From: Alkalimonas sp.
GTDB taxonomy: Bacteria > Pseudomonadota > Gammaproteobacteria > Enterobacterales > Alteromonadaceae
Direction: 5' to 3'
Assembly (NCBI GenBank): GCA_022565655.1
Contig: JAIUMG010000037.1
Coordinates: 1 to 15,134 of the forward strand
DNA length: 15,134 nucleotides
Positions 1 through 7,028 of this stretch are shown here, one piece after another. Positions within the stretch are counted from its first letter, which is position 1, and every line of letters begins with the position of its first letter. The notes beneath the pieces are model-generated. The model had not been told where the DNA came from. It did not search any database and saw only the letters and a list, made by a program, of their open reading frames with translations. The translations under genes and the position numbers were made by a program.

Positions 1-2379
1 GAGCAAGCCTTTCAGGCTCAACTGCAACAACAGCAGCAGACATTTGCTAACCAACTCAGTGAGTGCAGCAGCGCCATTGCCGTGCTGCAAAGTCAGCTCA
101 ACACTTCACCACTGACCGAAGCAGAACATGATGAATTGCGCGCGGCTGAACTCAGACGCGAGCAGGCGCAGCAGCAAGCACAGCAACAAGCCAAGCAATT
201 GCAACAGCTGCAAAAAAGCTATCAACAGGCGCAGCAACAACGTCATCAGGCCGATCAACAACTGGAATTAAACCGCAAAGCGCTGCACAGTGCCGAACAG
301 CAATTGCACAACCTGCACCGTCAACTCAGCCCCGAGCAAGGCAGCTTGCGTCATTTTTTGCGCCTGCATTACAACGGGTGGGAACAAAAGCTGGGCAAGG
401 TGCTGGATGAACGCCTGCTAGAGCGCCATGATCTTCAGCCGCATCTGGTTGATCTGACCGATAGTCTCTATGGCTTGCAACTCGATGCAGCCGCCATCGA
501 TACCCCTGACTACGCGCAGGATGAAGCCGCCATTCGTCACAGCATCCATGCCGCCGAGCAGCAGCTGGAGCAAGCCAACACAGATAAGGTGGCGGCCGAA
601 AAAGCCCTGAAAGACAAACACGAGCATGCAGAGCAAGTTCGGGCGCAACTGGAGCAAGCGGAATGGCAACTGACCCAGTACGAACAGAATATCGACTATG
701 CCAGTGATGCCCGCAACCGGTTAGAGGCGGCGCAACGCGAGCTGATTAAACAGCGCCAAGCGAGCGTGCGAACAGAACTGAATGATCGTCAGCAGCAGCT
801 GGAAAAAATGACCCAGCAGCAACAGCAGGATCTTCAGGCTTTTATCGACGATCACAACAGCCAGAAGATGGAGTTAAAAGCCGATTGGCAAGCCGAGCTG
901 CAGGTGTTTGATGAACAAATGGATGAACTGGAACAGCAACTCGATCGCAAGCGTGAAGACAATAAAAGCCAGTTACGCGAGCTGCAGCAGGCGTTTGCTG
1001 AAGAGTTATCGGCCAAGGGCATCGACCCACGCCGTTTGTCTGAACTGCGCCAAAAACAAGATCAGCTAAAAGCGGACATTCAGGCTGTTACTGAGCGCCA
1101 AAACGAGCTGAGTAATTGGCAGAGCTTTATGCAGCTGGACTGGCAGCAATTGCGCCCTCAGCTGTTGGAGCAAGAAACCAGCCTGAAGCAGCAACAACGC
1201 AGTGCCAAACAAGCACTGGAACAACTAAAAGCCGATTACAGCCAGCAGCAAAAACAGCTGGATCAAAGCAAGCGCCAGCAGCAAGAGCAGATGCAGCATG
1301 CCGAGCAGCGTCTGGCGCAGTTAAAGCCCTGCTTAAGCAAGCTGGCTGAGCTGCACTTAGCCAGTGCCACCCCAGCGAGTTTAGCGCCTGCAGCCGATGT
1401 GATTGAGCGCTTGGCTCGCGCCAATGAAGCGCTGGAGCAACGCAGCAAACTTGATAGCGCCTTGCAACAGGCGATGGAGCAATTTGAAGGTATGCTCAGT
1501 AAAGATGCCGGCAGCGAGTTTCTCGATCGGCTGGAGCATGAAAAACGTAAATTGCCTGAATACGCGGGCAAACGCCAGCAACTGCCCATACTGGCCGACT
1601 TATTGCGCATCTTACAAGATGCTCAGCAGCAGTTGCTGGAAATGGGCGAGAACATCGGCGGAGATCTGAAAAAGTTTTTCACCGTCTTTAGCGACATCAA
1701 CCGCCGCATTGCGCTGCAAAGCCGCCGCTTAAGCGAAGCCGTGGCCGACGATCTGGTGCTGGAGGGCATCAGCCGCTCCGAGGTGCGTATTCTGTCGACC
1801 ATCGATGAATTAGGTTTCTGGCAGCCACTGAAGCACTTCGCCAAACTTTACGATGACTGGGGCGCCTCTGGTAAAGCCCTGCCTTCCGAGCAATACCTGA
1901 ACGCACTGGCCGATGTGGTTGAGCTGCTACGCGCCGACGAGCAATACAGCATTGAATCGCTTCTGCGGCTAGAGCTGCACCTCAGTGAGGGCGGCTCCGA
2001 GCTGGTCATTAAAAACGACAGGCAACTATTGGAATCGTCCAGCCACGGTATGGCGTACTTAATTTTATGCAAATACCTGCTGGCCTTTACCCGCTTGCTG
2101 CGTGGTGAGGCCAACGTCAGTATTCACTGGCCGATAGATGAAATTGGTACCTTAGCCTATCACAACGTGGAAAAACTGTTTCAAGCCTGTAGCAGCAACC
2201 ATATCGTTATTGTCGGCGCCTTCCCGAACCCGGAGTCCGACGTACTGATGTTATTCCAGCACCGCTATTTGATCGAGCCGAGCCAGCAAGACCCAAGCAA
2301 GCGCCAACTGAAACGCATTCAACCCAAAGTCAGCCGCCTTGCTGAGCGACTGGCGCAGAAACAGCAGGAGGCCAGCTAA
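1..2379 (+). CDS. mksB: SMC-like ATPase of an MksBEFG/Wadjet complex (MksB/JetC), 5' end outside window
   Basis: The reading frame is open from base 1, so the gene is cut by the window edge; 792 residues are visible. The layout is the later part of an SMC protein: a Gln-rich coiled-coil arm (bases 1-330), a compact hinge-like domain (about 340-530, around GWEQKLGKVLDERLL and YGLQLD), a long returning coiled coil (about 540-1330), then the C-terminal ATPase head. In the head, SSSHGMAYL (2035-2061) sits where the ABC signature is expected, and a hydrophobic strand ending in IDEIGT (Walker B Asp 2137-2139, catalytic Glu 2140-2142) follows. Walker A lies upstream of the window. The head resembles MksB-like SMC proteins; I think it matches Pfam DUF3584, not checked. 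In known Wadjet systems this subunit hydrolyses ATP to extrude DNA loops. The stop overlaps the next start by 1 nt. The SMC call is firm; the subtype is inferred from neighbours. Confidence 0.88.
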   Translation, partial: EQAFQAQLQQQQQTFANQLSECSSAIAVLQSQLNTSPLTEAEHDELRAAELRREQAQQQAQQQAKQLQQLQKSYQQAQQQRHQADQQLELNRKALHSAEQQLHNLHRQLSPEQGSLRHFLRLHYNGWEQKLGKVLDERLLERHDLQPHLVDLTDSLYGLQLDAAAIDTPDYAQDEAAIRHSIHAAEQQLEQANTDKVAAEKALKDKHEHAEQVRAQLEQAEWQLTQYEQNIDYASDARNRLEAAQRELIKQRQASVRTELNDRQQQLEKMTQQQQQDLQAFIDDHNSQKMELKADWQAELQVFDEQMDELEQQLDRKREDNKSQLRELQQAFAEELSAKGIDPRRLSELRQKQDQLKADIQAVTERQNELSNWQSFMQLDWQQLRPQLLEQETSLKQQQRSAKQALEQLKADYSQQQKQLDQSKRQQQEQMQHAEQRLAQLKPCLSKLAELHLASATPASLAPAADVIERLARANEALEQRSKLDSALQQAMEQFEGMLSKDAGSEFLDRLEHEKRKLPEYAGKRQQLPILADLLRILQDAQQQLLEMGENIGGDLKKFFTVFSDINRRIALQSRRLSEAVADDLVLEGISRSEVRILSTIDELGFWQPLKHFAKLYDDWGASGKALPSEQYLNALADVVELLRADEQYSIESLLRLELHLSEGGSELVIKNDRQLLESSSHGMAYLILCKYLLAFTRLLRGEANVSIHWPIDEIGTLAYHNVEKLFQACSSNHIVIVGAFPNPESDVLMLFQHRYLIEPSQQDPSKRQLKRIQPKVSRLAERLAQKQQEAS
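2366..2371 (+). promoter_or_regulatory. Shine-Dalgarno for mksE
   Basis: A perfect AGGAGG lies inside the last codons of mksB, 7 nt before the ATG at 2379. It fixes the mksE start and shows that this overlapping gene has its own strong ribosome binding site as well as possible coupling. Confidence 0.8.
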
Positions 2380-2999
2380 TGATTCAACACGGCCCTTTAC
2401 TGGAACGGCTGCTGGCCGGAGATTTTATTTGTCAGGTAAGCGATGAAGATGCTTTTCGTCACCTCAGCAATGAGCAAACCCAGCAGGAGATCAACCACTA
2501 TCTGCGACCGCTCAACCGCCGCTTAGTCAGCAATGATGACCACAGCGTATTTTACCTTGGCTACCATGAGTTGAATAAAAACGCCCGTGAGCACTTAAGC
2601 AGCCAGTTTGCCCTCACCGTGCAATCCTTACTGCCTTTGCTCGAATGGCTGCAGCTGGTGCAAGAGACACTGGGCCGCGACAGTGCCTTAACCGCGGGCG
2701 ATACCATCAAGCTGCAGGAGTTTGTGCTGCGCACCGAAGACAACCAAAGCCTGCGGCAACGGCTGCAGACTCTGGCCAGCGACCGCTTTTTCAACAGCCA
2801 GAGTGAGCAGTTGGACAGTCAGGTGAAGTTAATCTTTCGCCGGCTAAAAGAGCATGGCTATCTGCTGCAACCCCATGCCGAGCGCCAGTATTACGTGGTC
2901 ACTGGCAAAATTGATTACCTGCTGGATGTGATCCGCTTTATTCGCGATGAAGAGCAGCTGCCGGTAGACGATACGCCCAGTCAGGAGGCTCTGCTCTGA
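2379..2999 (+). CDS. mksE: MksE/JetB-like KITE subunit of the SMC complex
   Basis: This 206-residue soluble protein lies between the SMC ATPase and the kleisin-like gene, the usual company of MksE/JetB (DUF4194-type in other Wadjet groups). KITE subunits are tandem winged-helix proteins that dimerise, bind the kleisin and contact DNA. The sequence is helical with a winged-helix look near the C terminus: helices around residues 140-160 (SQVKLIFRRLKEHGYL), then a beta-rich stretch (YYVVTGKIDYLLDVI). The N-terminal LLAGDFICQVSDEDAFRHL fits MksE proteins as I remember them. Assignment rests on size, context and motif feel, not on a catalytic residue. The ATG is fixed by AGGAGG at 2366-2371. The stop overlaps the next ATG by 1 nt (TGATG), so translation of the operon is probably coupled. 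Confidence 0.78.
   Translation: MIQHGPLLERLLAGDFICQVSDEDAFRHLSNEQTQQEINHYLRPLNRRLVSNDDHSVFYLGYHELNKNAREHLSSQFALTVQSLLPLLEWLQLVQETLGRDSALTAGDTIKLQEFVLRTEDNQSLRQRLQTLASDRFFNSQSEQLDSQVKLIFRRLKEHGYLLQPHAERQYYVVTGKIDYLLDVIRFIRDEEQLPVDDTPSQEALL
2983..2988 (+). promoter_or_regulatory. Shine-Dalgarno for mksF
   Basis: A perfect AGGAGG lies within the 3' end of mksE, 10 nt before the ATG at 2999. Spacing is slightly long but acceptable, and it supports the ATG that overlaps the mksE stop codon. Confidence 0.7.
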
Positions 3000-4240
3000 T
3001 GGCACCGCTCGATAGCACACTCACCTCCAATTTATTTGCCATCGGTGCCGAGCGGCTGGCTTTGCTTGGCAAGCATCATAAAGCATTGATGCAGGGTTAT
3101 CTGGATGGTCAGGTGGATGAAACCACCTTCAGTGAAGCTGCCTTAAAAAAGCTTATCGCGGCTCGTATTCTATGGCGGCCGGACGAACAACAACCGCTCG
3201 CGCTCAGACCGCTGGTCAGTGAACTGATTGCCAGCATGGTGGCCGACGAGAACCGCCGCCAGATCAACGCCGATGTGGCTGAAAAGCTAGAACAGATCCG
3301 CAACCGGGTGCAAGCCTACCGCGATGCACAATACAAAGGCGATTACAGTGTGGCCGAGCTGCAACTGCAGCGCCTGACCGAGCATGTACACGATTTAAGC
3401 GGCCAGTTTGAAGAGGCCATCGATAGCCTTTGGCACCGGCTGAACAGCGACTTTGGTTTTGTCAGTAGTCTGGATGAAAAGATCCGCGAAAACGAGCGGG
3501 CGCAAAAGCAGCTGCGCCGTCTTTTGGATGGCCTCGATTTACTGAATTTTGATGAGTTGATCGAGCTATCCGAAGGCAACAGTCATCTACGCAAATTGCT
3601 GGTCAGTCAGTTGCAAAACCAGCTTAGCTCGCACCACAGCAGCTTATTGGAAGTGCAAAAACGGCTGGTACAGCTATTGGCCAAGTTCCGTCAACAGCAA
3701 GCTCGCTCCATGCTAATCACTAACATGGCAGCGTTTTTGCGCCAGCACCCGAAATACCAACCGGCCGATTACCCCAATCGTTCCGAATTGCCGGGGCTGT
3801 TTAATCAGGCCTCGGCAATCAGGCCACAAGCCGCCATCGCGCTGGATAAAGCCTCCGAGCGCGATATTCTGGCCGAGCTGTTGCAAGCGCTGCCCAAACC
3901 AAACCGCATCGAGCTGCCTGAGCAACACAGCGCCAGTTTTGCCGAGCTGATGGTCGATGAAGAAATCACCGCCCGCCAGCAAGCGTTAAAAACCGATGTC
4001 GAGAACTTCTATCTGAAGGTCATCGATCTGGGTGGCAAACTCAGTGCACTGGATTATCTAAACGAGCAGCAACTCAGCTGGGACAGCGAAATTTGGTTGT
4101 ACCAGATTCTGGCCGATTACCAGGCGCTACCGCGGGAAGAAAAGCAGATGTTCGCCATTCGCCGCGATGAAGCACCGCTTAGCGAAGTCAATCAACTGAT
4201 GCTAATAAGAGATATTCAGATTGAACTGCGAGCGGCCTAA
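2999..4240 (+). CDS. mksF: MksF/JetA-like kleisin subunit of the SMC complex
   Basis: This 413-residue, mostly alpha-helical, charged protein has no signal peptide or membrane segment. Third in the operon, it has the right size for the kleisin-type MksF/JetA subunit, which bridges the two SMC heads and carries the KITE dimer. Visible features are a helical N-terminal part (residues 1-90), long amphipathic helices with coiled-coil character (about 90-240, including ENERAQKQLRRLLDGLDLL and LLEVQKRLVQLLAKFRQQQ), a proline-containing linker (about 245-310) and a C-terminal helical region ending in LMLIRDIQIELRAA. Kleisins diverge quickly, so the call depends largely on position between mksE and the TOPRIM gene. 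The start is supported by AGGAGG at 2983-2988. The stop overlaps the next ATG (TAATG). Pfam DUF3375 would be the match in type I systems; this one may belong to another family. Confidence 0.72.
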   Translation: MAPLDSTLTSNLFAIGAERLALLGKHHKALMQGYLDGQVDETTFSEAALKKLIAARILWRPDEQQPLALRPLVSELIASMVADENRRQINADVAEKLEQIRNRVQAYRDAQYKGDYSVAELQLQRLTEHVHDLSGQFEEAIDSLWHRLNSDFGFVSSLDEKIRENERAQKQLRRLLDGLDLLNFDELIELSEGNSHLRKLLVSQLQNQLSSHHSSLLEVQKRLVQLLAKFRQQQARSMLITNMAAFLRQHPKYQPADYPNRSELPGLFNQASAIRPQAAIALDKASERDILAELLQALPKPNRIELPEQHSASFAELMVDEEITARQQALKTDVENFYLKVIDLGGKLSALDYLNEQQLSWDSEIWLYQILADYQALPREEKQMFAIRRDEAPLSEVNQLMLIRDIQIELRAA

Positions 4241-5100
4241 TGCATAGCGCCTTGAGTTTACAGGCGCTTAACTGGCTACAGCAGCTGGAGCAGCGGCTAA
4301 AGCGCGATGGCAGTGCATCGATAAAAACCAGCGGCAAGTCGGCCACTCAGGTCATTTACTGGTGCATCGAACAGCAACTTTTACCTGACCACAGTGCCAA
4401 CTTGCCTAAAGTGCAGTTTACTCAGGCGCTACTGGAGCAGATTGCTGTGACACAACGGCAATTAAAACAGGCCTGCTATCGCGACAATGTCAGCCAGCAC
4501 GACCGGTTGCAACAAGCTCAGCACGCAGAGCAAGAACTGAAAACCGCCGGTGCAAGCCCACGCCAATCAAGAGTATTAATCAGATTAAACCATGCTGCCC
4601 ATATCGCCAGCGTGCCAGTGCAAACGGTTGATATCGACTGGCAACAATTACCTCTAAGCGATTATGACGTTTTGCTGGTGGTAGAAAATCTGGATTGTTT
4701 GTATCAACTGGAATGCTTTACGCTGGATCTCCCGCAGCAACATCCACTGATCGTGTATCGCGGCGACAGCCAATACAGCAGTGGGTGCAAGGCACTAAAA
4801 ACCGAGTGGCTGCAGCAACAAAAAACCGCCATTTATTTCGGCGACTTTGATGGCAAAGGGGTGAGTATTGCGCTGCACGAAGGTTACGATGCCATGCTAT
4901 TGCCGGAATTTGCTACTTTGCAACAACAAGCCAGCAGCAGTATGCTGCCGGATACTCAGCTGAAATATCTGCCAGCGATCAAAAGCACTGCCTGCAGCCT
5001 GGCTTTTCAGCCTTACCAACAGTTACTTTGCCAGAAACTGAAAGGACTGCGCCAGCAGCAGATGCAGGACATGACGCTGCAACCTGTTTTACTGACATAA
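4240..5100 (+). CDS. mksG: TOPRIM-domain nuclease subunit, MksG/JetD-like
   Basis: This 286-residue protein closes the operon. The C-terminal half has TOPRIM hallmarks: a hydrophobic strand ending in a conserved Glu (LLVVENLD, E149), an IVYRGD strand (171-176), and the DxD motif in YFGDFDGKGVSIA (D202, D204). These acidic residues would bind the metal ions used for DNA cleavage or nicking. In studied Wadjet systems, MksG/JetD cuts circular DNA after the SMC motor has reeled it in. The N-terminal part (1-140) is helical, probably a DNA-binding or docking arm. The protein is shorter than type I JetD proteins of about 400 residues as I recall them, so the arm may be reduced. No good ribosome binding site precedes the ATG, so translation probably depends on coupling to mksF. 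The 3' end overlaps a convergent gene by 12 nt. Confidence 0.82.
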   Translation: MHSALSLQALNWLQQLEQRLKRDGSASIKTSGKSATQVIYWCIEQQLLPDHSANLPKVQFTQALLEQIAVTQRQLKQACYRDNVSQHDRLQQAQHAEQELKTAGASPRQSRVLIRLNHAAHIASVPVQTVDIDWQQLPLSDYDVLLVVENLDCLYQLECFTLDLPQQHPLIVYRGDSQYSSGCKALKTEWLQQQKTAIYFGDFDGKGVSIALHEGYDAMLLPEFATLQQQASSSMLPDTQLKYLPAIKSTACSLAFQPYQQLLCQKLKGLRQQQMQDMTLQPVLLT

Positions 5101-5553
5101 ACGGCAATCGGGGTTCTCGTTGTTCAGTTCCGAGCGCCAAACGGGTTCAGTCCGGTCAATGTCTTTGACCATTTTCACAAAACTCGTGCTCTTCAGGCTC
5201 ATGCTCTCTGTACTTGTCAGCTCAATGGTTTTTACAACGCTCATCTCCCCGCCCGAGTTAAGCACCAACAGAAAGCTGATAGCATCATCCAGCATCAGAT
5301 GAAAATATCCTGCCTTTTCTATCAGCTGGGATTCCTCAAAACACTTAGCCCGGCCTGGAGCTGCATCAGCAATTGGAGCATAACGATAACAACCGGACCC
5401 TTCGGCATAAAAAATGAACTCTCCCAGATAAGGCACCACTGAATGAGACACTCCACGCCAACTTCCGGATAATGGATGAACGGCTGCACAAGCAAACACT
5501 GGTAGCAACAACCCAATCAATAACCAGCTTATCCATGATGTCTTGTTAATCAC
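5089..5553 (-). CDS. Small exported protein of unknown function with LSGSWRGV motif
   Basis: The function is not recognised. The 154-residue product starts with a classical signal peptide (hydrophobic residues 10-20, then ACAAV), predicting export by Sec; the VFAC tetrad is a poor lipobox because of Phe. The mature part opens with LSGSWRGV (28-35), as in the upstream gene, followed by alternating beta-type segments typical of small lipocalin-like or beta-sandwich proteins. Two Cys pairs are visible (C55/C71 and a C-terminal CRLC, C150/C153), which could form periplasmic disulfides. The start is GTG, supported by AAGGA 6 nt upstream; it overlaps the preceding gene by 8 nt, so the two form an operon. 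The last codons overlap the mksG end on the opposite strand. Confidence 0.7.
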   Translation of the reverse strand: MINKTSWISWLLIGLLLPVFACAAVHPLSGSWRGVSHSVVPYLGEFIFYAEGSGCYRYAPIADAAPGRAKCFEESQLIEKAGYFHLMLDDAISFLLVLNSGGEMSVVKTIELTSTESMSLKSTSFVKMVKDIDRTEPVWRSELNNENPDCRLCQ

Positions 5554-6022
5554 TTTGGTTCCTTATTAATTCAACCTGGCTCTGGCGGCTAAGTACACGA
5601 CCTTCAGAATGAATATCAACCATACGAAAGCCGCGTAGTGAGCCTGTCATGGTCGGTGCAAGGACAAGGCGAACCCGGCTGAAGTCAGGATAAGCAACCG
5701 AAGTCACTTCAATTTCCCAAAAACCATCGTGTTGAATAATGTCGTGCTCAGCAAAGACAAATCGCCCCGGAGTCTGATTCCTTTGTGTCTGGAGCAGCGA
5801 GTAAATGAGCAGCTCTCCTTGCAATTCCGGTGAAATCCGCATCCTGAGTACCTGATCGAAGCCACTGCTACTGCTAAGTACCCCACGCCAGTCACCTTGA
5901 AGTTGTTGAACTGAATTTATTTGATTGTTTGTGGCAGACTCATTCTGCACCACACTGCAACCAAACAAGAACACACTGGCTGCCAACGCAAGGCAGCGTA
6001 TAGATGAAACATAGAAAGGCAT
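5546..6022 (-). CDS. Putative lipoprotein of unknown function with LQGDWRGV motif
   Basis: The function is not recognised. The frame is open from a TTG at 6073, but the ATG at 6022 is better because GGAAG lies 9 nt upstream and it puts the signal peptide at the N terminus. The 158-residue product has a hydrophobic segment ending in FLFGC (Cys22), an acceptable lipoprotein signal-peptidase site, followed by a polar linker typical of lipoproteins. LQGDWRGV (41-48) parallels LSGSWRGV in the next gene, and the rest alternates hydrophobic and polar residues as in a small beta-barrel. The pair probably arose by duplication and is co-transcribed, since the next GTG lies inside this gene's last codons. 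A periplasmic, membrane-anchored ligand-binding or inhibitor role is possible, but nothing specifies the ligand. Confidence 0.65.
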   Translation of the reverse strand: MPFYVSSIRCLALAASVFLFGCSVVQNESATNNQINSVQQLQGDWRGVLSSSSGFDQVLRMRISPELQGELLIYSLLQTQRNQTPGRFVFAEHDIIQHDGFWEIEVTSVAYPDFSRVRLVLAPTMTGSLRGFRMVDIHSEGRVLSRQSQVELIRNQSD

Positions 6023-6404
6023 TGGTACTGCTTCCATACAGTTGAAAATACGAAGATAACAAATTGAGCGCAACTATAGCATTTCAGAAACCCTGCCAAT
6101 AGTGCTTTTACGGCTCTGGCGAAGCATAACCGCACCACCATTATGTAGGATTTGTAACCTGAGAGCGCTCCTGCGCTGGTTCAGGATGCTCAGGCCATGG
6201 CTGACTATGTGGTATAGCATACTAAGCTCGGCATTCTCATCCTGTTGCATGTCATGTACCAAAGCAGACAAACCTCGAGGGAAGTGCTGCCACTGATTAT
6301 CGAAGGGCTTTTGCAACAGCGCTATTGCTTTGTCACACTCAATGAACTGCTGGCAATGCAAACTTAAATGCTGCTATCAGCAAGCCGGCTACACTGTATG
6401 ACCA
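6023..6404. other. 382-bp stretch with no certain gene
   Basis: This gap lies between the lipoprotein gene and the DUF4386-like gene. It holds one weak ORF on the - strand (6074-6361) and a shorter opposite-strand frame that looks like its shadow. I saw no strong promoter, no hairpin followed by a T-tract, no tRNA-like structure and no repeats. It probably contains the promoter of the two exported-protein genes near 6030-6075, but no clear -35/-10 pair stands out. Confidence 0.5.
6074..6361 (-). CDS. Doubtful 95-codon ORF, hypothetical protein or remnant
   Basis: The frame runs from a TTG at 6361 to a TAG at 6074-6076. The product would be a soluble 95-residue protein with an amphipathic, His-rich middle (LVHDMQQDENAELSMLYHIV) and a basic C-terminal part. 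It is not recognised. In favour: composition in the first two thirds looks like real protein, and it fills an otherwise empty gap in the same direction as its neighbours. Against: the start is TTG without a ribosome binding site, the only internal ATG (6250) also lacks one, and the tail is less protein-like. It may be a small gene, a decayed gene or chance. Confidence 0.3.
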   Translation of the reverse strand: MHCQQFIECDKAIALLQKPFDNQWQHFPRGLSALVHDMQQDENAELSMLYHIVSHGLSILNQRRSALRLQILHNGGAVMLRQSRKSTIGRVSEML

Positions 6405-7028
6405 CTAAAGGGCCTCGCTACCCACTTTAGCGTCTACTCTTAGTAGCATGATACCCAACCAGATAAACCAAACAATCTGCAAGAGGCCAAAGGCGTCTTT
6501 TAGATAGGGCACTGCGTGCAGCACCGTCAGAATTCCGAGTGTGCCAATAACCAGACCCAGCAGATGCAGTGCTTTGGGTAAGTAGTTTTGCTTAAGGCCG
6601 GCGATGCTAAGCAGCAATACCCAGAGCCCGCCGACCAGTTCAATGCCCCCTCCTAAGGCATTGGTGATAAGCCAGATGCTATGATACAGAGCTTGCGCCT
6701 GCATTGGGTCAATGCTGACCAGATGGAATAGTCTGTCCAGCCCAATCAAGTAAGTCATCCCTGATGCCATCATCAGCATCACCCAGATGCCGCCAAAACG
6801 ATCCGCCAAGCTCGCTAGCGCAGCATTTTTATCCGGCAATGCATGTTGCAATGCCTGCAAGGTGATGGCTAACAGCACGCCAAACACCAAATAACCAACG
6901 CTATAACTCACGGCAAACAACAGCCGATCTTGCTGCAGAAACTCGATTAGCCCTAGCGTATCAAGCCCTGCCGGTACCGATATCAAGCCAAAGAAAATGA
7001 TAAACATACTAAGATAACACAGCGCCAT
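6405..7028 (-). CDS. Multi-pass inner-membrane protein, DUF4386-like, N terminus possibly truncated
   Basis: The 207-residue product is almost entirely membrane-embedded, with about six hydrophobic segments (roughly residues 5-20, 38-60, 78-95, 110-150 in two passes, 160-178 and 183-200). Overall pattern and length resemble the DUF4386 family, whose function is unknown. The ATG at 7028 overlaps the start of the divergent AraC-type gene and has no convincing ribosome binding site. The same frame stays open 13 codons further upstream and reads YRLGGLAAIG just before the ATG. That resembles the conserved N-terminal GGxAAL segment of this family, so the annotated start may be inside the original coding region. 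Being divergent from a regulator, it could be its target, but no operator is visible. Confidence 0.7.
   Translation of the reverse strand: MALCYLSMFIIFFGLISVPAGLDTLGLIEFLQQDRLLFAVSYSVGYLVFGVLLAITLQALQHALPDKNAALASLADRFGGIWVMLMMASGMTYLIGLDRLFHLVSIDPMQAQALYHSIWLITNALGGGIELVGGLWVLLLSIAGLKQNYLPKALHLLGLVIGTLGILTVLHAVPYLKDAFGLLQIVWFIWLGIMLLRVDAKVGSEAL

Noticed and set aside
1..330. Trinucleotide CAG repeat array
   Set aside because: CAG and CAA codons are mixed and interrupted; it is coiled-coil coding sequence rather than a pure microsatellite.
6102..6296. 64-codon + strand ORF antisense to the doubtful small gene
   Set aside because: GTG start without a ribosome binding site and a Cys/Arg/Trp-rich product; looks like a shadow frame.
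6367..6390. Possible terminator hairpin after the DUF4386-like gene
   Set aside because: Only a 4-bp stem (TGCT/AGCA) and no real T-tract.
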